From: Kitasatospora aureofaciens
Lineage (GTDB): Bacteria > Actinomycetota > Actinomycetes > Streptomycetales > Streptomycetaceae
Length of the DNA: 64,000 bases
Direction of reading: 5' to 3'
Assembly: GCA_000720845.1 (NCBI GenBank)
Contig: JODU01000029.1
Location: 1-64,000 of the forward strand
Every line of letters starts with the position of its first letter. Position 1 is the first letter of the stretch. The notes below the pieces were generated by a model. The model searched no databases and had not been told where the DNA came from. It saw nothing but the letters and a program-made list of their open reading frames with translations. Made by a program: the position numbers and the translations under genes. Shown one piece after another: positions 24,715 through 33,529 of the stretch.

Positions 24715-26274
24715 GTGACCGTACCCCCGCGTCCCACGCCCATGGACCTGACCATGCACGACATGGCCCAGGCCTTTCCCACGATCTCCCAGACCATCGG
24801 AGTGATCCTCCACCTGGAAGGAACCGCTCCAACCCTCAGCGAGCTGCGCGCCCATGTCAGCTCCCACCTCAAGGACCAACCGCGCCTGACCCACTACCTC
24901 CACGGCCCCGGGCTCAAAGCCCGCTGGCACCACGACCCAGCCCCCGACCTCAACCACCGCGTCCGGGAACAGCACCTCCCCCCAGGCCACCAGCACCTCG
25001 ATACAGCCGTGACCGATCTCATCGCGCACCCCTTGCCCGCCGAGGGCCCGCTGTGGGACGTCTGGCTGCTGGCCGGGTACGCCACGGGGCGTTATGCGAT
25101 CTGCCTGCGAGCGCACCACAGCACCCAGGACGGTGTGGGCATGATCGGTACCCTGACCGCCTTGTTCGGCGCCGCACCCGCGCCCACCCGGCACCCGGCG
25201 GTCCGGGCAGGCGCCGCGGCCTACCTGAGCACCGTGCGCGGCATGCTCGCCGTAAGCGCCGTCAACAACGCCTGGAACGACACCGAGCTGCCCCTGGCCG
25301 GCCACCGCGACATCGACTGGGCTGATGTCCCCACCCAACGGCTGCGGCACGCCGCCACCGCCCGCGGCGGCGACACGAACGACGGCTTCCTGGCCGCCCT
25401 CAGCGGAGCCCTGCGCACATGGGCGGCACAATCCTGGCCCCGGGGCGCCGACAGGACGCTCCCAGCGATCACGATGGTCAACCTGCGGCGGGCCGGGGAA
25501 CACGACCGGCCGGGGAACTTCTTCACCTTCGCACCCGCGCCCCTGCCCTGCCACGAACCGACAGCCGAAGGCCGCCTCGACCACGTCATCGCCGCAACCC
25601 GCACCACGAGAGACCCGGCCCGTCACAAGGCCATGCGCTCCGTGATGGACCTCGTCCCCGCACGCGCCTTCCATGCCCTGGCCACCCGGCTGACCACACC
25701 CGACCGGGCCGGCATCAGCACGTCCTACCTGGCCATCCACCGGCCGTTGCGCTACAAGCAGGACCCCGTCACCCGCCTCCAGCCCTTCACCTGGCTCCCC
25801 CGGCACCAGCCGGCGTCGATCGTGGCCTGCAGCTACAACGGAACCACCAGCATCTGCTTCGTTACCGACGCCGCCCTCCCCGGCCTGGACCGGCTGCCCC
25901 GTCTGTTCCACGACGCCGTGGGCGACCTCCCGCGCTCTGACGACGACCCGCAGGCGGGCAGCCGAGCGGAGCAGCTTCCCCACGCCGGCGTGACGCTCCC
26001 CGCCCCTGCCGCTGCCCGTGATACCGCAGTCGCCATCGATTTCGACTTCATCAAAGGCATCCTGGTCCACCAGGGGAACCTCCCGGCCGAATCGATCACC
26101 CGTCGGGCGACGCTGGCGGAAGCGGGCATCGACTCCCTGGCGGTGACCGAGCTGTCCATGATTCTCGAAGAGCGACTGGGCGTCATGATCACCGAGAACG
26201 AGCTGGCGAGACCGACCACCATGGACGACCTGGTCAGCCTCGTAGCTCAACGGACAGAGAAGACAGACCGTTGA
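24715..26274 (+). CDS. condensation/WES-like acyltransferase fused to an ACP
   Basis: The 519-residue protein combines a CoA-dependent-acyltransferase-fold domain (1-430) with the catalytic HHxxxDG motif as HHSTQDG (134-140), like wax ester synthases and NRPS condensation domains, and a C-terminal acyl carrier domain (445-515) with the phosphopantetheine site AGIDSLAV (Ser474). It could load an acyl chain on its own carrier and pass it to an alcohol or amine, for example esterifying the terpenoid. The start is GTG at 24715. The downstream KAS III gene overlaps its end (TTGA). This fusion is unusual in a terpene locus. Confidence 0.82.
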   Translation: MTVPPRPTPMDLTMHDMAQAFPTISQTIGVILHLEGTAPTLSELRAHVSSHLKDQPRLTHYLHGPGLKARWHHDPAPDLNHRVREQHLPPGHQHLDTAVTDLIAHPLPAEGPLWDVWLLAGYATGRYAICLRAHHSTQDGVGMIGTLTALFGAAPAPTRHPAVRAGAAAYLSTVRGMLAVSAVNNAWNDTELPLAGHRDIDWADVPTQRLRHAATARGGDTNDGFLAALSGALRTWAAQSWPRGADRTLPAITMVNLRRAGEHDRPGNFFTFAPAPLPCHEPTAEGRLDHVIAATRTTRDPARHKAMRSVMDLVPARAFHALATRLTTPDRAGISTSYLAIHRPLRYKQDPVTRLQPFTWLPRHQPASIVACSYNGTTSICFVTDAALPGLDRLPRLFHDAVGDLPRSDDDPQAGSRAEQLPHAGVTLPAPAAARDTAVAIDFDFIKGILVHQGNLPAESITRRATLAEAGIDSLAVTELSMILEERLGVMITENELARPTTMDDLVSLVAQRTEKTDR

Positions 26275-27308
26275 TCTTTGCACGTAGAGCCATGCCTCCG
26301 TCGCCGGCGCCTGCCGCGCGGTTGATCGGCCTGGGGTCCTATCTGCCCCCGCTGAAGGTGAGCAACGCCGACCTCGCAGCACGCCTGGACACGACAGACG
26401 AATGGATCCGCACCCGTATCGGTATTGCCGAGCGACACGTCGCCGATCCGGAGACTGCCACCAGCGACCTGGCCGTGGAGGCAGGACGCCGGGCGATGAA
26501 GTCGGCCGAGCTCGAGCACGTCGACGCAGTGATCCTGGCCACCGCCACTCCGGACCATCACGTTCCCGGCACCGCACCGGTGGTGGCCCACCAACTCGGC
26601 CTGTGTCAGGTGCCTGCCTTCGACCTCGGTGCAGGATGCTCGGGCTTCGTCTACGCGACGACCGTCGCGGCGGGACTCATCCACGCGGGAACCGTCGGCA
26701 CCGTACTGGTCATCGGAGCGGAGAAGCTGTCGGCCGTCACCGACCCGGCCGACCGATCCACCGCGCCGATCTTCGGCGACGGCGCGGGTGCAGTCGTACT
26801 CACAGCCGGACCCGCCGACGCACCCGGAGCCGTCGGACCGGCCGCATGGGGCAGCGACGGCGATCACGCGGACGCCCTCGTCATCCCCGGCGGAGGCTCT
26901 CGGAGCCCTTCACGTACCACTGCCGACCTGGAGAATCTCTACGTACGCATGAAAGGAAACGAGGTGTTCCGCCATGCGGTGCGCCGCATCACCCACGTGA
27001 CTCAAGAGGCAGCCACCGCGGCGGGATGGGCCGCCCAGGACATCGACAGGCTGATCGTCCACCAAGCGAACGCACGTATCAGCGCAGCAGCGGCCCACGC
27101 CCTGGGGATTCCGGCCGAACGCGTACCGTCCAACATCGCCCGGGTCGGCAATACTTCCGCGGCCTCGATCCCCCTGCTGCTGAGTCACGCCGCAATCGAC
27201 GGGCAGATGAAAGCCGGGCAACGAGTCGTCGTGACATCCTTCGGCGCGGGCTTCACCTGGGCGGCCACCACTCTGCTGTGGCCCACCGGCCTCCAGGCTC
27301 TCGCCTGA
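26271..27308 (+). CDS. KAS III (FabH-like) ketoacyl synthase / acyltransferase
   Basis: The protein has the thiolase-fold KAS III pattern with an intact Cys-His-Asn triad: LGAGCSGF (C123), LIVHQANARI (H264) and RVGNTSAAS (N294), and TTDEWIRTRIGI near the N-terminus as in FabH. It should condense an acyl-CoA starter with malonyl-ACP, or act as an acyltransferase like the KAS III-type enzymes ChlB3 and CerJ. A TTG start at 26271 overlaps the previous stop; ATG 26292 gives a protein seven residues shorter and is a real alternative. Its partner is most likely the ACP fused in the preceding gene. Confidence 0.85.
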   Translation: MIFARRAMPPSPAPAARLIGLGSYLPPLKVSNADLAARLDTTDEWIRTRIGIAERHVADPETATSDLAVEAGRRAMKSAELEHVDAVILATATPDHHVPGTAPVVAHQLGLCQVPAFDLGAGCSGFVYATTVAAGLIHAGTVGTVLVIGAEKLSAVTDPADRSTAPIFGDGAGAVVLTAGPADAPGAVGPAAWGSDGDHADALVIPGGGSRSPSRTTADLENLYVRMKGNEVFRHAVRRITHVTQEAATAAGWAAQDIDRLIVHQANARISAAAAHALGIPAERVPSNIARVGNTSAASIPLLLSHAAIDGQMKAGQRVVVTSFGAGFTWAATTLLWPTGLQALA

Positions 27309-27314
27309 GCGCCC

Positions 27315-27626
27315 GTGGCAATCACCAATGACGGGTTCGTCGCTCCGGTGGCGTCGCCGGTCAAACTGTCCGTCGCCGCCTCCATCGCCGAGGCCCATCA
27401 CGCCACGCTCACGGCGCACCCCGGCACCGAGGACGGAAGTTCCGACGCCCGTGTTCATGAACTGCCGTGCGCCCGACGGACGTGCCGCACCGCAGGGTGG
27501 TCGGTGGCGTACTTTTGTGCTGGTCGCGGGCCGCTCAGCCCGTTCCGGGTGACGGTTCGAGAGTGCCGAGGGGGGACGTCGTGGAGTGGTCGATGGCGTT
27601 GCTCGGGTTCGCCGCCGGGCTCCTGA
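27315..27626 (+). CDS. short ORF following KAS III, possibly a truncated gene
   Basis: A GTG start 6 bp after the KAS III stop opens a 103-codon frame (MAITNDGFVAPVASPVKLSV at the N-terminus) with gene-like codon use for about 50 codons, after which it degenerates and runs into the TSUP start region. I recognise no family. It may be the beginning of a fifth cluster gene cut off by a rearrangement. Confidence 0.35.
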   Translation: MAITNDGFVAPVASPVKLSVAASIAEAHHATLTAHPGTEDGSSDARVHELPCARRTCRTAGWSVAYFCAGRGPLSPFRVTVRECRGGTSWSGRWRCSGSPPGS

Positions 27627-28363
27627 TATCCGTCGTCACCGCCCCCGTAGGCGTCTCCGGAGCGGTCTTCCTGCTGCCCGTCCAGGTCAGTGTGCTGGGA
27701 GTACCCAGCCCGGCCGTGACACCCACGAACCTGCTCTACAACGTCGTGGCCGGCCCCGGCGCCCTCCTACGCTACTGGCGGGCCGGACAGCTCGGCGGAC
27801 CGCTGCCCCGGCTCTTGATCGCGGGCACCGTCCCCGGCGTCGTCGTCGGCGCCGTGATCCGCGTCTTCGCCGTTCCCGGCCCCCGCGTCTTCCGCCTCCT
27901 CATAGCCGCGCTGCTCCTGCCGCTCGGACTGTGGCTGTGGCTGCGGACCGTACGCCCGGCCCCGCCCCGCACCCGCGACCAGCCTTCGCCTCGCGCGACG
28001 ACGGCGCTGGCCCTGGCCGTCGGTGTGGCTGGCGGGATCTACGGAATCGGCGGCGGCTCGCTGCTCGGACCGATCCTCGTCGGCCGCGGCACACCGGTCG
28101 CCACCGCCGCACCCGCCGCCCTGGCCTCCACCTTCGTGACCTCGATCGTTGGCGCGGCCACCTACGCGCTGCTCTCCCTCGCTGTCACGGGCGACGTCGC
28201 CCCCGACTGGCTGCTGGGCCTTTCCTGCGGTGCCGGTGGACTTCTTGGCGGCTACGTCGGCGCACGCCTCCAGCCGCACCTGCCGGAGACGGCCCTCCGG
28301 CTTCTGCTCGGCACCCTCGCCACCGGAATCGGCGCGCTCTACGCAGTCCAGATCCTTCACTGA
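27581..28363 (+). CDS. TSUP (TauE/SafE) family permease
   Basis: The 260-residue protein has about eight membrane segments in two related halves, each with the TSUP signature: GVSGAVFLLPVQVSVLGVPS followed by TPTNLLYN in the first half and GGIYGIGGGSLLGPILV followed by STFVTSIVGA in the second. Family members move sulfite, sulfonates or other organic anions. The start is GTG at 27581, preceded by a GAGGGGGG ribosome site. It is next to the terpene locus but may be unrelated; export of an acidic product is only a guess. Confidence 0.85.
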   Translation: MEWSMALLGFAAGLLISVVTAPVGVSGAVFLLPVQVSVLGVPSPAVTPTNLLYNVVAGPGALLRYWRAGQLGGPLPRLLIAGTVPGVVVGAVIRVFAVPGPRVFRLLIAALLLPLGLWLWLRTVRPAPPRTRDQPSPRATTALALAVGVAGGIYGIGGGSLLGPILVGRGTPVATAAPAALASTFVTSIVGAATYALLSLAVTGDVAPDWLLGLSCGAGGLLGGYVGARLQPHLPETALRLLLGTLATGIGALYAVQILH

Positions 28364-28632
28364 CCGTGCAGCACCCATCCGCCTGACCTGCCCGCAGATG
28401 TTCGGGCGGCCATCTCACCACAGGCCACTGACATCACCACCGGTGAGCTCTCCACGCCAAGTGGGCCGGAGCCCGTTCTCGTGTACAGAGCCAGGTGGCC
28501 CGGCCCGCACCCCGTAGGGTGAGGCAGTCGCGGCCTCCTGTGAGTACCGCAGACGGTCCCGATGCGCGGTTGACGTTGACACCGGTGGCGCGGCACCACC
28601 GATGTCCCTGACGAAGAGATCGAGGGCCGGAG

Positions 28633-29268
28633 TTGACGGATGTGCCGAGGCGGTTCGCCGGTTGGGACGAGTCGGCATTCGACGTGTTGTTGCGTCTTGA
28701 TGGTGAGCCGTCACACGAGGTGATGCGCGAGACCCGCAAGGATCGTGAACGTCTCGTGCGGCAACCGATGGTCTCGCTGCTCCATGACTTGGCACGGGCG
28801 GATCCCGCGTTCGAGGACCATTCCGTGTGGCGGTACGGAAAGACACCGTGGTGGTGGCAGAACCAGTCCGCCGTGGTACGCATCGCCCCGAACGTCGAGA
28901 TCGGGCTGCGGTTCAATCTGGACGGCCTGCACGTGCAGGGTGCGTGGTGGTACGCCGGCTCCGATCAGATCAGCCGGTTCAGATCGGCGGTCGCCGCCGA
29001 GGCAAGTGGTTCCGTATTGGGCGATGTCGTGGCGGAACTACGCGGCAAGGGGTTCGAGATCAGCGGGGACGTGCTGAAGCGCGCGCCCCGGGAGTATCCC
29101 GCCGACCATCCTCGAACGACGTTGTTGCGCCATCGGTCGCTGCTCGCCGTGCGGTACCTCGGCTGCGACGAACGGCTGCGGACGCCGGAGGTCGTCGACC
29201 GTGTGCTGGCCACGTACGAGGAACTCGAACCACTGCTCACCTGGCTGACCGACCACGTCGCCTATTGA
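28633..29268 (+). CDS. DUF2461 family protein
   Basis: This 211-residue protein fits the DUF2461 (TIGR02453) family: an N-terminal ETRKDRERLVRQPMVSLLHDL segment, RYGKTPWWWQN in place of the usual RDTRFSKDKTPYK region, GLRFNLDGLHVQGAWWYA, and a C-terminal helix VVDRVLATYEELEPLLTWL. Its function is unknown in general. The start is TTG 28633 (GTG 28642 is possible). It stands alone between the permease and the XRE gene. Confidence 0.7.
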   Translation: MTDVPRRFAGWDESAFDVLLRLDGEPSHEVMRETRKDRERLVRQPMVSLLHDLARADPAFEDHSVWRYGKTPWWWQNQSAVVRIAPNVEIGLRFNLDGLHVQGAWWYAGSDQISRFRSAVAAEASGSVLGDVVAELRGKGFEISGDVLKRAPREYPADHPRTTLLRHRSLLAVRYLGCDERLRTPEVVDRVLATYEELEPLLTWLTDHVAY

Positions 29269-29401
29269 TCCCCACCACCGCGCTCCGGACCACCGGCCAC
29301 TCCCGCGCGAGTTGCGGGCAGGGATGCCGTCCAGCAGCCGACACCCGAGTTCCGGTCCTCGCAGACGGGGCTCAGGCGCCGTCGGCCTGAACCGCCTGGT
29401 G

Positions 29402-30268
29402 TCAGGGGCGTGCGGTGGCGGTGCGGCCGCCGGTGACGCGCAGGAGGTCGAGCTTTCCCGCGTCGCTGCTGCCGGTCGCTGCCGTGTAGGTGACCATGCG
29501 CAGGTCCGCGCCCGGGACGATCAGGACGTCGCAGTCGAGCAGGATGTCGCCGACCTCTGGATGCCGGATCGTCTTGCGGTCGCTGGTGTGCTGGGCGGCC
29601 GATGTCTGCGTGGCCCAGTGACGAGCGAAGACGGCGGATTGCTCCCGGAGGCCGTGCACGAGCCGGGCGAGCCGGGCGTCGGCCGGGTAGCGGGAGGCAC
29701 TGTCCTTGAGGTCGGCGACGATGGACGCCTCGAAGGCGTCCTGTCCGCGCTCGGACTGTACGGGACGCAGGGCGGCGTGAGCCGCGCCATCGCCGAAAAG
29801 GGCGCACGCGAGGTTCCGTTCGGCCGGCGGGAGGACGGTGGGGTCGCCGTGCAGGGCGCTCCACATGGCGTTCCACCACACCAGGGTCCAGTCGGCGGTG
29901 AACACCCCGATCGGGACGTCGCCCAGGCGCGCGGCGAGCCGCTGGATGCCCGGGGGGACATGGGTGCTGACCGTGCCGTCCTGCGGTGGAAGGAGCCCGG
30001 CGCTGCGGTACAACTGGTCGCGCTCGGCCCGGGAGAGCTGAAGGGCCCGGGAGAGGGCGCCGACGACCTGGGCCGAGGGGTTCATCGCGCGCGTCTGCTC
30101 CAGGCGCAGGACGTAGTCGACCGAGAGCCCGGCGAGCTGCGCGAGCTCCTCGCGGCGCAGTCCCGGGGCACGGCGGCCGGCCGTCGCGGTGAGGCCGGCG
30201 TCGGCCGGTGAGAGGCGGTCGCGCCAGGCACGCAGGAGTGCACCGAAGTCGGAGCGGGAGGCAGCCAT
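29402..30268 (-). CDS. XRE-family regulator with MmyB-like ligand domain
   Basis: The 288-residue protein has an N-terminal helix-turn-helix (LRREELAQLAGLSVDYVLRL, about residues 35-55) and a C-terminal PAS-like MmyB ligand domain (about 105-270; DWTLVWWNAMWSALHGDP). In Streptomyces such proteins usually sit divergent to a short-chain dehydrogenase and repress it, as here with the gene at 30435. The ATG at 30268 is preferred because the HTH begins about 30 residues later, as in relatives. The fatty-acid-like ligand proposed for MmyB domains is not established here. Confidence 0.86.
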   Translation of the reverse strand: MAASRSDFGALLRAWRDRLSPADAGLTATAGRRAPGLRREELAQLAGLSVDYVLRLEQTRAMNPSAQVVGALSRALQLSRAERDQLYRSAGLLPPQDGTVSTHVPPGIQRLAARLGDVPIGVFTADWTLVWWNAMWSALHGDPTVLPPAERNLACALFGDGAAHAALRPVQSERGQDAFEASIVADLKDSASRYPADARLARLVHGLREQSAVFARHWATQTSAAQHTSDRKTIRHPEVGDILLDCDVLIVPGADLRMVTYTAATGSSDAGKLDLLRVTGGRTATARP

Positions 30269-30434
30269 GGGTCCATTCTCGCCGCTCGGCCCCCGGCGAG
30301 CCTGGGTACCGCCAGTCCTAGTGACGGGGCGGGCACTGGTTGGCGGCGGCCCCGGCGGCGAACGTGGTGACGCGCCCCGCCGGGCGCCCATCGTCGGACC
30401 AGTTCGCACCCCGAGCAAGAAGGCAGGGCCTCCC

Positions 30435-31358
30435 ATGCAGCACACCGTCGTGATGACGGGCGCGAGCCGCGGCATCGGCCGCATCGCCGCCGAGCAGATC
30501 CTGCGCCGGTCACCAGGCGTGCACCTCCTCGTCGTCGTACGCGGGTCCCAGGGCGCACGCCTGGCCGCGGAGCTGAGCGAGGGCGGGCACAGGGTCTCGC
30601 ACGTTTCGGCGGACCTCGGCTCGCTCGAGAGCGTGAAGTCGGCCGCCGCCGGGATCCGTGAGCGGCTGGAGCGTGGTGATCTGCCTCCGCTGCGCGGCTT
30701 CGTGGGCAACGCGGGCATGCAGTACACGAACGCGCTGACCGAGGGGCCCGACGGGTTCGAGTCGACCTTCGCGATCAACGTGCTCGCCAACCACCTGTTC
30801 GTCCGCCTGCTCCAGGACCGGTTCGTGGCTCCCGCCCGGATCGTGATCACCGCCAGCGACACCCATTTCGGCGACTTCAAGCACAACCTGGGCATGGTGC
30901 CCGGCCCGGCATGGAAGTCCCCGGACGTCCTGGCCCGTCCGGGCGCCTTCCCGAAGCCGGACACCGCGGCAGGCGGGCGTACCGCGTACTCCACGAGCAA
31001 ACTGGCCGCGATCCATCTGGTGCACGAGTACGCGCGCCGGCTGCCGGCCGGGATCGATTCCGTCGCCTACAACCCGGGGTTCGTCCCCGGCACCGGCCTC
31101 GCCCGGAACGCGGGGCCCGTCTCCCGGTTCGCGATGCGCCGCATCCTGCCGCTCATGGCCCTCACCCCGTTCGCGACCGGCCGCGGTGCCGCCGGGCGCT
31201 ACCTCGCCGACGTCGTCCTCGGCACGACCAGCGCGCCGAGCGGGTCCTACGTGGACCGCGCCCGTGCGGCCCGGTCGTCCGAGGAGTCCTACGACCCTGG
31301 GCGCGAGGCCGAGCTCTGGGACGCCGCCGAACGGTTCATCGCGGCGTACGGTGCCTGA
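30435..31358 (+). CDS. short-chain dehydrogenase/reductase (long-type, NAD(P))
   Basis: The 307-residue SDR has the cofactor loop TGASRGIG (residues 8-15), GFVGNAGMQY in the NNAG position, and the catalytic YSTSKLA after a longer-than-usual insert, as in protochlorophyllide reductase/retinol dehydrogenase-like SDRs. The substrate is unknown. It is divergent from the XRE/MmyB regulator with 166 bp between start codons, the conserved arrangement of XRE-SDR pairs. Start ATG 30435. Confidence 0.85.
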   Translation: MQHTVVMTGASRGIGRIAAEQILRRSPGVHLLVVVRGSQGARLAAELSEGGHRVSHVSADLGSLESVKSAAAGIRERLERGDLPPLRGFVGNAGMQYTNALTEGPDGFESTFAINVLANHLFVRLLQDRFVAPARIVITASDTHFGDFKHNLGMVPGPAWKSPDVLARPGAFPKPDTAAGGRTAYSTSKLAAIHLVHEYARRLPAGIDSVAYNPGFVPGTGLARNAGPVSRFAMRRILPLMALTPFATGRGAAGRYLADVVLGTTSAPSGSYVDRARAARSSEESYDPGREAELWDAAERFIAAYGA

Positions 31359-31360
31359 AC

Positions 31361-32287
31361 TCAGGCTTCGCGGACGAGGGAGTTCTTCGCGGATTCACGG
31401 AAGTGGGCGACGAGGGGGTTGGCGTCCGCGAAGCGGGTGGCGACCACCACCTGGCAGGGCTCGACTCCCTCGACGGGGACGGTGACGAGGTCGTCGCGGA
31501 GTGTGCAGCGCCGGTCGTCGGCCGGTACGAGGGCGATGGCCCGGCCGTCGGCGACGACTTCGAGCTTGTCCTCGAAGGTGTCGACGAGCATGGGTCCGAG
31601 TGGGGCCGGGCTGCCGTCCGGACGGGGGTCCAGCCGCCAGAACCCGGTCCACAGCGCGGCCATGCCGGCGCAGGCCACGAGGGGTTCGTCGGCGAAGTCG
31701 TCCGGGGTGACCGACTCCTTCCCGGCGAGGCGGTGGAGCGCGGGCACGAGGAGGGCCCGGGGCTCGTCGTACAGGACGGTCACGTCCAGACCGTCGCCCG
31801 GGATCGGAAGCGGTGTGCGCACGACGAGCGCGTCGATCCGTCCCTCGGGCAGGGCACGGGCCTCGTTCCAGTCCAGGTGGCGCGTGCGGACGTGGATGTC
31901 GGGGTGACGGCTGCGCAGGTCCCGCACCGCGGGGGTGATGACGAGGTCCTCGACATATCCGATGGTGACCGTACGCGGCGGGGCGGCGGCGCGGGCGGTG
32001 AGCACCGCCTGACGAGCCGTGTGCAGGAGCGTCTGTGCCTGCGGGAGGAAGGCCGCGCCGGCCGCGGTGAGGCGACTGCCCTGGGTGGTGCGCTCCAGCA
32101 GACGCACCCCGAGGACGTCCTCCAGCCGCTGGATCTGGCGGCTCAGGGAGGGCTGGGCGACGTGCAGCTCCGCGGCAGCCCGGGCGAAGTGCAGATGCTC
32201 GGCGACGACCGCGAAGTACCGCACCAGTCTCAGATCCAGGTCAGGGCCGGGAGCAGGCGACGTGGCGGGCGGGGCTTCGTCGGACAT
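31361..32287 (-). CDS. LysR-family regulator
   Basis: The 308-residue protein has a LysR DNA-binding head (VRYFAVVAEHLHFARAAAEL, QPSLSRQIQRLEDVLGVRLL) and an effector domain beginning near RTVTIGYVEDLV. I start it at ATG 32287, 13 bp from the edge of a 27-bp perfect inverted repeat; an ATG inside that repeat (32320) is less likely. It is divergent from an SDR gene and should regulate it. Its 3-prime end lies 2 bp from the stop of the upstream convergent SDR. Confidence 0.87.
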   Translation of the reverse strand: MSDEAPPATSPAPGPDLDLRLVRYFAVVAEHLHFARAAAELHVAQPSLSRQIQRLEDVLGVRLLERTTQGSRLTAAGAAFLPQAQTLLHTARQAVLTARAAAPPRTVTIGYVEDLVITPAVRDLRSRHPDIHVRTRHLDWNEARALPEGRIDALVVRTPLPIPGDGLDVTVLYDEPRALLVPALHRLAGKESVTPDDFADEPLVACAGMAALWTGFWRLDPRPDGSPAPLGPMLVDTFEDKLEVVADGRAIALVPADDRRCTLRDDLVTVPVEGVEPCQVVVATRFADANPLVAHFRESAKNSLVREA

Positions 32288-32299
32288 ACCGGCAGCGTA

Positions 32300-32326
32300 C
32301 CCGTTATGCAGATCCTGCATAACGGG
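32300..32326. promoter_or_regulatory. perfect LysR operator with 12-bp arms
   Basis: CCCGTTATGCAG and its exact complement CTGCATAACGGG are separated by ATC. The centre contains the T-N11-A signature (T32307, A32319). It lies between the LysR gene and the divergent SDR, 13 bp from the LysR start. Confidence 0.8.
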
Positions 32327-32443
32327 GTGCGGAACAGGTCTTGGACGCCCCGATCGTACGGCTGTTGACTCGATGGTGTCCGGCGGGGAGCGACCGCTCG
32401 GACGAAAGCCGACAACCGTTCTCACAGAGGGAGTGTGTCCGAC

Positions 32444-33187
32444 ATGGGCGCGTACGAGGGCAAGCATGTGGTGATCACCGGAGGCAGCAGCGGTTTCGGA
32501 CTGGCCACCGCGCAACTGCTCGTGGACGAAGGGGCACACGTACTGATCACGGGCCGCAACCAGGCCGCTCTGGACTCCGCGCGCGACCGGCTCGGACCCG
32601 GCGCGATCGCGGTCCGCAGCGACGCCGCGTCGCTGCCCGACATCGACGCGCTGGCCGACCGGGTGAAGACCGAGTTCGGCACGGTCGACGCCCTGTTCGC
32701 CAACGCGGGCGTCAACGGCTTCGCGCCGTTCGAGGCGACCACCGAGGAACTCTTCGACCAACTGCTGACCATCAACGCCAAGGGTCCGTACTTCACGGTG
32801 CAGAAGCTCGCTCCGCTGTTGGCGGAGGGCAGCGGCGTCGTGCTCACCACATCCGTGGCGAACGTGCTGGGAATTCCCCTGCTCAGCGCGTACGCGGCCG
32901 GCAAGGCGGCGCTGCGCTCGATGACGCGCAGCCTGGCCCGCGAACTGCTCCCCCGCAAGATCCGCGTCAACGCGGTCAGCCCCGGCCCGATCGACTCCGG
33001 CATCCTGGAGAAGTCAATGCCCAAGGAGGCGGCCGAGCAGGCCAAGGCACAGATGGCAGCCGACAATCCCATGCTGCGCATGGGCACCCCCGCCGAAGTC
33101 GCCAGGACGGTGGTCTTCCTCGCCTTCGACGCCACCTTCACCACCGGAGCCGAACTCGCCGTGGACGGCGGCGGCTCCCAGCTCTGA
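32444..33187 (+). CDS. short-chain dehydrogenase/reductase (classical)
   Basis: The 247-residue protein is a complete classical SDR: GGSSGFG cofactor loop (about 12-18), NAGVNG, catalytic Ser in LTTSVANV, YAAGK active site, and PGPIDSGI. It should be an NAD(P)-dependent oxidoreductase, probably inducible by the substrate sensed by the divergent LysR protein. An AGAGGGAG site sits ten bases before ATG 32444; GTG 32435 is an alternative. The 342 bp after it (33188-33529) hold no recognisable gene. Confidence 0.88.
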   Translation: MGAYEGKHVVITGGSSGFGLATAQLLVDEGAHVLITGRNQAALDSARDRLGPGAIAVRSDAASLPDIDALADRVKTEFGTVDALFANAGVNGFAPFEATTEELFDQLLTINAKGPYFTVQKLAPLLAEGSGVVLTTSVANVLGIPLLSAYAAGKAALRSMTRSLARELLPRKIRVNAVSPGPIDSGILEKSMPKEAAEQAKAQMAADNPMLRMGTPAEVARTVVFLAFDATFTTGAELAVDGGGSQL

Positions 33188-33529
33188 GCGATGCTCCGCC
33201 TGCGGCGTACGGCCGTACGCCGCAGCAGTGGCTCATGTCGTCCCCGACCGTCCGGTGGTCCCCGACCTGCGTCGTGTCCCAGCAGGGTGTGGTGCGGGCC
33301 GCGGCTCCGGGCGACGATGAAGGCCAGGCTCGCGGCAGTGTCTTCATGGCCGACGGTGACCGCCCCTCCGTAGATCCCTGTCGACGTCGGGTGAGCGACA
33401 GGCGTTCCCCGAGCCGCCGTGGCGGATGCTGCGCCGCGGGTGCGGTCACGGCGGGAGGTGCGTTTCCGTCCGGGACCGCTTAACCTCTGCTGGTCCGCCC
33501 GCCCGGGGCGGTTCCGGGGAGGGGCGTTC
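33188..33529. other. intergenic stretch, nothing recognised
   Basis: Between the SDR and the signal-peptidase-like gene I see only a GC-rich spacer with a short perfect dyad CGGCGTACGGCCGTACGCCG near 33203-33222, which may form a terminator stem for the SDR gene. Confidence 0.45.
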
